From Micromonospora sp. C31 (GTDB taxonomy: Bacteria; Actinomycetota; Actinomycetes; Mycobacteriales; Micromonosporaceae): a stretch of 64,000 bases of DNA. The notes below the pieces were generated by a model, which ran no database searches, was not told the DNA's origin, and saw only the letters and a list, made by a program, of their open reading frames with translations. This document shows positions 52,952 to 59,906 of this stretch, piece after piece (position 1 is the stretch's first letter; each line of letters begins with the position of its first letter). The stretch spans positions 62,001 through 126,000 of the forward strand of contig NZ_JAGPXN010000013.1 in the NCBI RefSeq assembly GCF_018070575.1, given 5' to 3'. Both the position numbers and the translations under genes were made by a program.

Positions 52952-52957
52952 TACAGT
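52952..52957 (+). promoter_or_regulatory. -10 element for leaderless IclR gene
   Basis: TACAGT 7 bases before the ATG at 52965. Confidence 0.45.
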
Positions 52958-52964
52958 GGCGGTC

Positions 52965-53741
52965 ATGACGCTGCCCGGCGGGTTCCAACCGGTGAAGTCC
53001 TCCACCCGGACTCTGGAGGTGCTCGAGGCGCTGGCCGACTCGCCGCAGCGGCGCTCCCTGGTCGACCTGGCCCGCGCGCTGGACATCCCGAAGAGCAGCC
53101 TGCACGGCATCCTGCGCACCATGACCCAGCGCGGCTGGGTGGAGAGCGACCCGACCGGCACCCGGTTCGGGCTCGGGGTGCGCGCGCTCCAGGTCGGCGC
53201 CGCGTACCTCACCAGTGACGACACCGTGGGCCTGCTCGGCGGGGTGCTCGACGACCTGTCCCGGCAGTTCGGCGAGACCGTCCACCTCGGACGGCTGGAC
53301 GGCGCGCACATCGTCTACCTCGCCAAGCGTGAGTCGGTGCACCCGCTGCGGCTCTACAGCGCGATCGGCCGGCAACTGCCGGCGCACGCCACCGCCCTGG
53401 GCAAGGCGCTGCTCGCCGAGCGCCCGGACGACGCGCTCGACGGGCTGCTGAGCTGGCCGCTGCCCGCGCTCACCCCGCACACCGTCACCGACCGCGACGC
53501 GCTGCGCGCCGAACTCGCCGCCGTCCGGGAGCGCGGATACGCGGTGGACCGCGAGGAGAACACCGAGGGCATCGTCTGCTTCGCGGCGGCCGTACCCCTG
53601 GCGGCGCCGGCGACCGACGCGATCAGCCTGTCGGTGCCGGTGGCCCGGCTGGACGCCGCTGGCGAGGAGCGCGTCGCGGCCGCCCTGCGCCGGGCCGTCG
53701 ACCAGGTCCGGGCGGCGCGCGGGCTGCTCTCGCCCGCCTGA
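52965..53741 (+). CDS. IclR-family regulator of the KDG module
   Basis: 258 residues. Winged helix at 1-70 (SLVDLARALDIPKSSLHGILRTM, wing TGTRFGLGVRALQVG). The C-terminal effector domain (90-250) has GETVHLGRLDGAHIVYLAKR and GLLSWPLPALTPHTVTD with RERGYAVDREENTEGIVCFA, the KdgR-type ligand region. ATG at 52965 is leaderless. Divergent from eda-kdgK with a palindrome between, so it probably represses them until KDG or a related ligand binds. Confidence 0.87.
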   Translation: MTLPGGFQPVKSSTRTLEVLEALADSPQRRSLVDLARALDIPKSSLHGILRTMTQRGWVESDPTGTRFGLGVRALQVGAAYLTSDDTVGLLGGVLDDLSRQFGETVHLGRLDGAHIVYLAKRESVHPLRLYSAIGRQLPAHATALGKALLAERPDDALDGLLSWPLPALTPHTVTDRDALRAELAAVRERGYAVDREENTEGIVCFAAAVPLAAPATDAISLSVPVARLDAAGEERVAAALRRAVDQVRAARGLLSPA

Positions 53742-53867
53742 TCCGACGCCGCCCGGCGCTCCCGCCGCCCGCGACGGGTCCGGATGCGCACCGGCGGCGG
53801 GTGCCCCGGCCCCCGACGCATCGGCGGTAGCCGAGGGCGACCTCCGGGCCAACAACTGGCAACCTTC

Positions 53868-53897
53868 TTGACAGATGTGTCGAGATATCGACAGACT
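53868..53897 (+). promoter_or_regulatory. Promoter of lectin-tagged enzyme genes
   Basis: TTGACA and CAGACT, 18 bases apart, 61 bases before the TTG start. Confidence 0.55.
53878..53893. promoter_or_regulatory. Inverted repeat in promoter spacer
   Basis: TGTCGA-GATA-TCGACA; sits between -35 and -10, so a bound regulator would block RNA polymerase. Confidence 0.55.
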
Positions 53898-53904
53898 TCC
53901 CTTA

Positions 53905-53916
53905 GAGAGCGCTCTC
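53905..53916. promoter_or_regulatory. LacI-type operator (GAGAGCGCTCTC)
   Basis: Perfect 12-bp palindrome just after the -10. The AGCGCT core is that of LacI-family sites such as CebR's GGGAGCGCTCCC. Confidence 0.65.
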
Positions 53917-53957
53917 CGGCTCCGTCTGCCACCCCCGCCGCACCCGGGAGGATCTCC

Positions 53958-55511
53958 TTGCCTCGAAGACTGCGCCTGCTCGCCCCCGTCGCCACCGCCC
54001 TCCTGCTCGTCGGCCTCGCCCCGGCGGTGGGCCACGCGAGCGACACTCCCCCCGCCGCCCCGGCCCGCGACGCGACGGCCACGGCCGGCCTCAGCCCCGC
54101 CCTCGTCGAGGCGATGCGCCGCGACCTCGACCTCACCCCCACCCAGGTCGACGAACGCCTGCGCACCGAGGCTGCGGCGCCGGTGGTCGAGCGACGCCTG
54201 CGCGCGAAGCTCGGCCCCGCGTTCGCCGGCGCGTGGATCCCGTCCGGCGGTCAGCGCCTCACCGTCGCCGTCACGGATGCGGCGCTCGCCGCGACCGTCC
54301 GCGCCGAGGGCGCCGACGTCGCGGTCGTCGCCCGCAGCGAACGCACCCTCGACGCGCTCAAGGACGCCCTCGACCGGCGCACCGCCGCCGCCGACCCCCG
54401 TGACGTGCACGGCTGGCACGTCGACGTCGCCCGCAACAGCGTGGTCGTGACGGCCCGGCCGGGCGCCGCCGCCAAGGCGATCGCGTACGCCAGGGCCAGC
54501 GGCGTGCCCGCGGACGCGATCCGGGTGGTCACCGCCACCGACGCGCCCCGGCCGCTCTACGACATCCGCGGCGGTGACCAGTACGTCATCAACGGCAACA
54601 CCCTCTGCTCGGTCGGCTTCGCGGTCGTCGGCGGCTTCGTCACGGCGGGCCACTGCGGCGGCGTCGGCAGCCCCACCCTCGGCTTCAACAACGTCTCGCA
54701 GGGCACGTTCGCGGGGTCGTCGTTCCCCGGCAACGACTACGGCTGGGTACGCACCAACGGCTCCTGGACGCCGCAGCCCTGGGTGAACAACTACTCCGGG
54801 GGAAACGTGACCGTCGCCGGCTCGCAGGACGCGGCGATCGGCAGCTCGGTCTGCCGCTCCGGGCGTACGACCGGCTGGCGCTGCGGGACCATCCTCGGCC
54901 GCAACGAGACCGTCAACTACCCGCAGGGTGCGGTGTCGGGCCTGACCCGCAGCAACGCCTGCGCCGAGGGCGGCGACTCCGGCGGCGCCTGGGTCTCCGG
55001 CAACCAGGCCCAGGGCGTCACCTCCGGCGGCTCCGGCAACTGCTCCACGGGCGGCACGACCTGGTTCCAGCCGGTCAACGAGATCCTCGGCGTCTACGGG
55101 CTGTCCCTGGTGACGACCGGTGGCGGCGGCGGGAGCCGGCTGATCAGCAACTGGAACAACCGCTGCATCGACGTGCCGAACTCCAACTTCTCCGACGGGG
55201 TGCCCCTGCAGACCTGGACCTGCAACGGCACCGCCGCGCAGTCGTGGACCTTCACCGGCGGCGCCCTGCGCACGCAGAACAACAAGTGCATGGACGTGGC
55301 CTGGGGATCCACCGCCAACGGCGCGGCCATCCAGATCGCCAACTGCAGCGGCAACCCGGCCCAGCAGTTCGTCCTGTCGGCGGCCGGCGACCTGGTCAAC
55401 CCGCAGGCGAACAAGTGTGTCGACATCAAGGAGTGGAACAACTCCGACGGCGCCCGCCTGCACCTGTGGGACTGCGTCGGCGGCGCCAACCAGAAGTGGC
55501 GTCGCGGCTGA
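53958..55511 (+). CDS. Secreted S1 protease with C-terminal ricin-type lectin module
   Basis: 517 residues. A TTG start at 53958 is chosen because GGGAGG lies 7 bases upstream and the signal peptide (to about 27) begins there. An alpha-lytic-type pro-domain (about 30-190; MRRDLDLTPTQVDERLRTEA, DVHGWHVDVARNSVVV) precedes a streptogrisin-like protease: His in FVTAGHCGG, Asp in GNDYGWVR, Ser in GGDSGGAWV. After a Gly linker comes a ricin B beta-trefoil (about 395-517) with three Q-x-W-like repeats (AQSWTF, AQQFVL, NQKW). The lectin likely anchors the protease to a polysaccharide. Confidence 0.92.
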   Translation: MPRRLRLLAPVATALLLVGLAPAVGHASDTPPAAPARDATATAGLSPALVEAMRRDLDLTPTQVDERLRTEAAAPVVERRLRAKLGPAFAGAWIPSGGQRLTVAVTDAALAATVRAEGADVAVVARSERTLDALKDALDRRTAAADPRDVHGWHVDVARNSVVVTARPGAAAKAIAYARASGVPADAIRVVTATDAPRPLYDIRGGDQYVINGNTLCSVGFAVVGGFVTAGHCGGVGSPTLGFNNVSQGTFAGSSFPGNDYGWVRTNGSWTPQPWVNNYSGGNVTVAGSQDAAIGSSVCRSGRTTGWRCGTILGRNETVNYPQGAVSGLTRSNACAEGGDSGGAWVSGNQAQGVTSGGSGNCSTGGTTWFQPVNEILGVYGLSLVTTGGGGGSRLISNWNNRCIDVPNSNFSDGVPLQTWTCNGTAAQSWTFTGGALRTQNNKCMDVAWGSTANGAAIQIANCSGNPAQQFVLSAAGDLVNPQANKCVDIKEWNNSDGARLHLWDCVGGANQKWRRG

Positions 55512-55596
55512 CCCGGTCCCGCCGCCGGGTCACCGCCGCTCGTCCCGTCGTCGCCGCGAGAGACGTCGCGCCGGCGCAGTCGCCAAGGAGGTCTAC

Positions 55597-56856
55597 ATGT
55601 TCAGAGTCCGTACCCGTCGACGGCCGTGGGCGCTCGCCCTCGCCGCGACCGCGATCATCGGTGCCACCGCCGCCCTCACCGTGCCGGTCCACCCCGAACC
55701 GGCGCAGGCCGCCATCGGGGGGATCACCTGGCAGGACGAGTTCAACGCGCCGGCCGGCACGCCCGTCGACCAGAGCAGGTGGCGCTTCGACATCGGCGGC
55801 GGCGGCTGGGGCAACAACGAGCGGCAGTACTACACCAACAGCACGAGCAACGCCGTGCACGACGGCCAGGGCAACCTGGTGATCACCGCCCGCCGGGAGA
55901 ACCCGGCCAACTACCAGTGCCACTACGGCCGGTGCGAGTACACCTCGGCCCGGCTGCTCACGGCGGCCACGTTCACCCAGGCGTACGGCCGCTTCGAGGC
56001 CCGCATCAAGATCCCCCGGGGTCAGGGCATCTGGCCGGCGTTCTGGATGCTCGGCAACGACATGGGCAGCGTGGGCTGGCCGAACGCGGGCGAGATCGAC
56101 ATCATGGAGAACATCGGCCGGGAGCCCAACACCGTTTACGGCACCATCCACGGCCCCGGCTACTCGGGCGGCGGCGGCATCACCGGCAGCCGCACCATCG
56201 GCCAGCCGCTCGCCGACGCCTTCCACACCTACCGGGTGGACTGGGAACCGAACTCCATCGTCTGGTACCTGGACGGCGTCGAGTACCACCGGGTCGACCC
56301 GGGTCGGCTCGGCGGCAACCGGTGGGTGTTCGACCACCCGTTCTTCATGCTCCTGAACGTGGCGGTGGGCGGGAACTGGCCCGGCTACCCCGACGCCTCC
56401 ACGCAGTTCCCGCAGCAGATGCTCGTCGACTACGTACGCGTCTCGGGCTACACCTCGGGCGGCAACCCGCCGGGCACCACCGCGATCCGGGGCGCGCTCA
56501 GCGGTCGTTGCATCGACATCCCGAGCGCCAACCCGGTCGACGGGGCCAAGCTGCAGATCTGGGACTGCAACGGCACCGCCGCACAGGCCTGGACGTTCGC
56601 CTCCGACGGCACGATCCGGGCGATGGGCAAGTGCATGGACCCGGCCTGGGCCGGCACGGCGAACGGCACCGAGGTCAACCTCGTCACCTGCAACGGCAAC
56701 CCGGCGCAACGCTTCACCCTCAACGCCGCCGGTGACCTGGTCAACCTCAGCGCGAACCGCTGCGTCGACGTGCGGAACCGCAACACCAGCAACGGAGGCA
56801 AGCTGCAGCTGTGGGACTGCACCGGTGACGCCAACCAGAAATGGTCGCGCAGCTGA
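55597..56856 (+). CDS. Secreted GH16 beta-glucanase with C-terminal ricin-type lectin module
   Basis: 419 residues. ATG behind AAGGAGG. Signal peptide to about 39. GH16 domain (45-290): catalytic motif GEIDIMENIG (both Glu and the Asp), FWMLGNDMG, VDWEPNSIVWYLDG. Fits beta-1,3(4)-glucan hydrolases (laminarinase type). The C-terminal lectin (about 300-419) ends NQKW and closely resembles the module of the preceding protease. 85 bases separate the genes and no terminator is seen between them, so they are probably co-transcribed. Confidence 0.9.
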   Translation: MFRVRTRRRPWALALAATAIIGATAALTVPVHPEPAQAAIGGITWQDEFNAPAGTPVDQSRWRFDIGGGGWGNNERQYYTNSTSNAVHDGQGNLVITARRENPANYQCHYGRCEYTSARLLTAATFTQAYGRFEARIKIPRGQGIWPAFWMLGNDMGSVGWPNAGEIDIMENIGREPNTVYGTIHGPGYSGGGGITGSRTIGQPLADAFHTYRVDWEPNSIVWYLDGVEYHRVDPGRLGGNRWVFDHPFFMLLNVAVGGNWPGYPDASTQFPQQMLVDYVRVSGYTSGGNPPGTTAIRGALSGRCIDIPSANPVDGAKLQIWDCNGTAAQAWTFASDGTIRAMGKCMDPAWAGTANGTEVNLVTCNGNPAQRFTLNAAGDLVNLSANRCVDVRNRNTSNGGKLQLWDCTGDANQKWSRS

Positions 56857-56967
56857 CCGGATCCGCAGGCGGGTGCCGGCACGTCGGCGGCCAACCGCTC
56901 GCCCGGACCGCCGGATTCGGCCATCGCGCCGTCGCGCGCACGAAAGTGGCTTGCCGGCGTACGCGAG

Positions 56968-57085
56968 GGCCGCTTACCGTCATCGGGCACCTCCCGGTGC
57001 GTAGGTAACGGCTACTTCCGCTTCCCACGGGGAGACGCGGGTGCAAATCCCGCCGCCGCCGCAAGGCGGTGTCGATCAGCAGCCC
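56968..57085 (+). ncRNA. yrlA: Probable bacterial Y RNA (YrlA-like) with tRNA-like module
   Basis: A chain of hairpins directly precedes the TROVE gene: GCACC/GGTGC (56987-57000), GTAG/CTAC with a GTAACGG loop (57001-57015, D-arm-like), TTCCC/GGGAG (about 57022-57034), and GCGGG-TGCAAAT-CCCGC (57037-57053), a canonical T-arm with 5-bp stem and 7-base loop. A GCAA tetraloop hairpin CCGCC/GGCGG (57056-57069) follows. YrlA RNAs bound by bacterial Ro60 have such a tRNA-like module. The ends and the Ro60-binding helix are not clear; an ATCG/CGAT pairing around 56982 and 57073 is one candidate. Confidence 0.5.
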
Positions 57086-58604
57086 AGGTCACCCATGGCA
57101 GGAGGAGGCCGAGCGGTTCCGCACCGCCGAGGGTGCGCCCGGTTTCGTCCGTGAGCCACGCGCCGAACTGTTCCTGCTGGGCGTGTCGAACATGGTCGGC
57201 GAGGACACCTTCTACGAGGGTGCCGCCGAGCGGGACGCGCGGTTCCGCGAACTGGTCGCCGCCGTCGCCGTCGCCGATCCCGACTGGTTCGCCCGCTTCG
57301 TACGCTGGCTGCGTACCGGCGCGATGCTGCGCTCGGCGTCCGTCGTCGCCGCCCTGGAGGGAGCCCGCGCACAGGTCGCGGCCGGCATCCCCGGCTCCCG
57401 GTCGGTGGTGGACTCGGCGTTGCAGCGGGCCGACGAGCCCGGCGAGGCCCTCGCGTACTGGCTGGGTCGCCACGGCCGGACGATGCCCAAGCCGGTCAAG
57501 CGGGGCATCGCCGACGCGGCGGTACGGCTGTACCACGAGCGGAGCCTGCTCAAGTACGACTCCGACGGCGGCGCGGCGCGGTTCGGCGACGTCATCGACC
57601 TGACCCACCCGACGGCGCGCGACGAGCGGCAGGGCGACCTGTTCCGGCACGCGTTGGACCGCCGGCACCGGCGCGACAACCCGCTGCCCGCGTCCCTCAC
57701 GGTGCTGGCGGCGCGGGCCGAGCTCATGGCGTTGCCGGTCGAGCGGCGCGGGGAGGTCACCGACCCGGCGGTGCTGCACGCGGCGGGCATGACGTGGGAG
57801 TCCCTCGCAGGCTGGCGGCAGAGTGCGACGGACGCCGCGGCCTGGGAGGCGATCATCCCGACGATGGGCTACCTGGCGCTGCTGCGCAACCTGCGCAACT
57901 TCGACCGGGCGGGCGTCAGCGACGACGTCGCGGAGACGGTGGCGGCCAGGCTGGCCGATCCGGGCGAGGTCGCCCGGTCGCGCGTGCTGCCGATGCGGTA
58001 CCTGTCGGCGTACAACGCGGCGCCGAGCCTGCGCTGGGCGTACCCGCTGGAGAAGGCGTTGCAGCACGCGCTGGCGAACGTCCCCGCCCTGGACGCGCGG
58101 ACCCTGATCCTGGTCGACACGTCGGGATCGATGAACAGCGCGTTCAGCAGGGACGGCACACTGCGCTGTTGGGACGCGGCCACCGTGTTCGGCCTCGCGC
58201 TGGCTGCCCGCGCGCGGGACGCCACGGTGGTGTCGTTCTCCAACGCCAGCACGGTGTTCCCGGCCGTCGCCGGCGAGTCGGTGCTGGCGGCGGTGCGCCG
58301 GTTCAAGGAGGGTGGCTACTTCCACGGCGCCGGGACCCAGACCGAGAAGGCGGTGCGCGACCACTACGACCGGCACGACCGGGTGGTCGTCCTCACCGAC
58401 GAGCAGGCGCACTGGCACGGCGCGGTGGACGTCACGGCCGCCGTGCCCGCGCGGGTACCGGTGTACACCTGGAACCTGGCCGGGTACCGGGTCGGGCACG
58501 CACCGGCGGCCGGCAACCGGCACACGTTCGGCGGCCTCTCCGACGCCGCGTTCGCGATGATTCCGCTCATCGAGGCGGGGTCACGCGACCAGTGGCCCTT
58601 CTGA
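57069..58604 (+). CDS. rsr: TROVE-domain RNA-binding protein (Ro60/Rsr orthologue)
   Basis: Up to 511 residues. GAPGFVREPRAELFLLGVSN, MVGEDTFYEGAAERDARF and PDWFARFVRWLRTGAMLRSA open the HEAT-like TROVE ring; MGYLALLRNLRNFDRAGVSD and MRYLSAYNAAPSLRWAYPLE are further family motifs. The C-terminal vWA domain keeps the MIDAS motif LVDTSGSMNS. Ro60 proteins bind Y RNAs and misfolded RNA for quality control with exoribonucleases. The in-frame GTG at 57069 lies within the RNA hairpins, so the true start is uncertain; an ATG at 57095 behind nothing useful is out of frame. Confidence 0.88.
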   Translation: MSISSPGHPWQEEAERFRTAEGAPGFVREPRAELFLLGVSNMVGEDTFYEGAAERDARFRELVAAVAVADPDWFARFVRWLRTGAMLRSASVVAALEGARAQVAAGIPGSRSVVDSALQRADEPGEALAYWLGRHGRTMPKPVKRGIADAAVRLYHERSLLKYDSDGGAARFGDVIDLTHPTARDERQGDLFRHALDRRHRRDNPLPASLTVLAARAELMALPVERRGEVTDPAVLHAAGMTWESLAGWRQSATDAAAWEAIIPTMGYLALLRNLRNFDRAGVSDDVAETVAARLADPGEVARSRVLPMRYLSAYNAAPSLRWAYPLEKALQHALANVPALDARTLILVDTSGSMNSAFSRDGTLRCWDAATVFGLALAARARDATVVSFSNASTVFPAVAGESVLAAVRRFKEGGYFHGAGTQTEKAVRDHYDRHDRVVVLTDEQAHWHGAVDVTAAVPARVPVYTWNLAGYRVGHAPAAGNRHTFGGLSDAAFAMIPLIEAGSRDQWPF

Positions 58605-58769
58605 CCCGCGTCGCGGCGTCGGCCCCGTCGCCCGGGGCCGGTGCCGGGGCACGGCCGGTGGACGATGCCCATTGACGGTCGTCTGCGCACGTTGCAAGAT
58701 GCGGGCGCACCCGTCGTGGTGTGAAGCTCCGGTGATCCCTGGCGTACCGCGATCAGGAGGCCCAGCACT

Positions 58770-59669
58770 GTGAATACCGGTCTGTCGCTCGTGCTCTTCC
58801 CCATCGCGCTGGGCATCGTCATGCTCGGCCTCGGCCTCACCCTGACCATCGCCGACTTCCGTCGCGTCGTCGCCTATCCCCGGGCCGTGATCATCTCCCT
58901 GGTCTGCCAGATGCTGGTCCTGCCGGCCGTCTGCCTGGGCCTGGTGCTCGCCGCCGACCTGCGCCCGGAGCTGGCCGTCGGAATGATGCTGCTCGCCGCC
59001 TCCCCCGGCGGCAGCACCGCCAGCCTCTTCAGCCACCTGTTCCAGGGCAACGTCGCGCTGAACGTCACCCTGACCGCCATCAACTCGGTGCTCGCCCTGT
59101 TCACGCTGCCGGTGATCGTCAACCTCTCCGTCGCCGCGTTCATCGGCTCGGACAGCTCGCTCGGCCTCCAGTTCGACAAGGTGCTCCAGGTGTTCGCCCT
59201 GGTGCTCATCCCGATCGCGATCGGCATGGTCGTCCGGCAGCGGCGTCCCGCGTTCGCCGAGCGCATGCAGCGACCGGTGAAGATCCTCTCCATCGTGGTC
59301 CTCATGGTCGTGATCGTCGGCGCGGTCCTCGGCGTCAAGGACGAACTCGCCGCCACCATCGGCGCGGTCGGCCTCATCGCCCTGCTGTTCAACCTGCTCA
59401 GCCTGGCCATCGGGTACGCGGCGCCGCGCCTGCTGCGCGTCGGGCACCGGGATTCCGTCGCGTCGTCGTTCGAGATCGGCGTCCACAACGCCACCCTGGC
59501 CATCACGATCGCACTCAGCCCGGCCCTGCTCAACAACACCGACATCGGTATGCCACCGGCGATCTACGGCATCCTGATGTTCTTCACCGCCACCGCGTTC
59601 GGCTTCGTCGCCGCGCGGCGTGGCAGTACGGCGGCCGAGCCGACGCCACAGTCGACCAGGACGGTGTGA
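58770..59669 (+). CDS. BASS-family (bile acid:sodium symporter-like) transporter
   Basis: 299 residues with about ten helices. GTG behind AGGAGG (spacing 9). LGLGLTLTIADFRRVV is the conserved first-helix region and LLAASPGGSTASLFSHLFQG and EIGVHNATLAITIAL are the two crossover motifs that form the Na+ sites. The family imports bile acids, pantoate, keto acids or other organic anions; substrate unknown. Starts 165 bases after the TROVE gene. Confidence 0.87.
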   Translation: MNTGLSLVLFPIALGIVMLGLGLTLTIADFRRVVAYPRAVIISLVCQMLVLPAVCLGLVLAADLRPELAVGMMLLAASPGGSTASLFSHLFQGNVALNVTLTAINSVLALFTLPVIVNLSVAAFIGSDSSLGLQFDKVLQVFALVLIPIAIGMVVRQRRPAFAERMQRPVKILSIVVLMVVIVGAVLGVKDELAATIGAVGLIALLFNLLSLAIGYAAPRLLRVGHRDSVASSFEIGVHNATLAITIALSPALLNNTDIGMPPAIYGILMFFTATAFGFVAARRGSTAAEPTPQSTRTV

Positions 59670-59693
59670 GCCGGGCCCCGGGGACGGCCCGGC
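59670..59693 (+). terminator. Hairpin after BASS transporter
   Basis: GCCGGGCC/GGCCCGGC, 8-bp stem, overlapping the stop codon region. Confidence 0.4.
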
Positions 59694-59827
59694 GTCTCCG
59701 GGGCCTGGACCTCCTGCGGGTGACCGGGACCAACCGTGATTCGCACCATCTTCCCCGCCTCCGGGGGATGGACCGGCGCGTCGCCACCAGTGACCATTGG
59801 TAGTTGGTCGGATGCTCTGGGTGGAAA

Positions 59828-59860
59828 GGGTGGCGGCGGGGTGACTCCCTGCCGCCACCC
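59828..59860 (+). repeat. Hairpin in leader of ABC exporter gene
   Basis: GGGTGGCGGC/GCCGCCACCC, a perfect 10-bp stem with a 13-base loop, 46 bases before the start. A GACCA/TGGTC inverted repeat (59792-59809) lies just upstream. Possible regulator sites. Confidence 0.4.
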
Positions 59861-59906
59861 GCCCGCGACCGACGACCACGTCACCGCGTAGCGAGGAGGC
59901 ACACCC

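Noticed and set aside
57001..57110. Cobalamin riboswitch
   Set aside because: GGGTGCAAATCCC resembles a cobalamin core segment, but the rest of the aptamer and its 5' half are missing, and B12 control of a TROVE gene is not expected. The T-arm reading with an adjacent Ro60 gene fits better.
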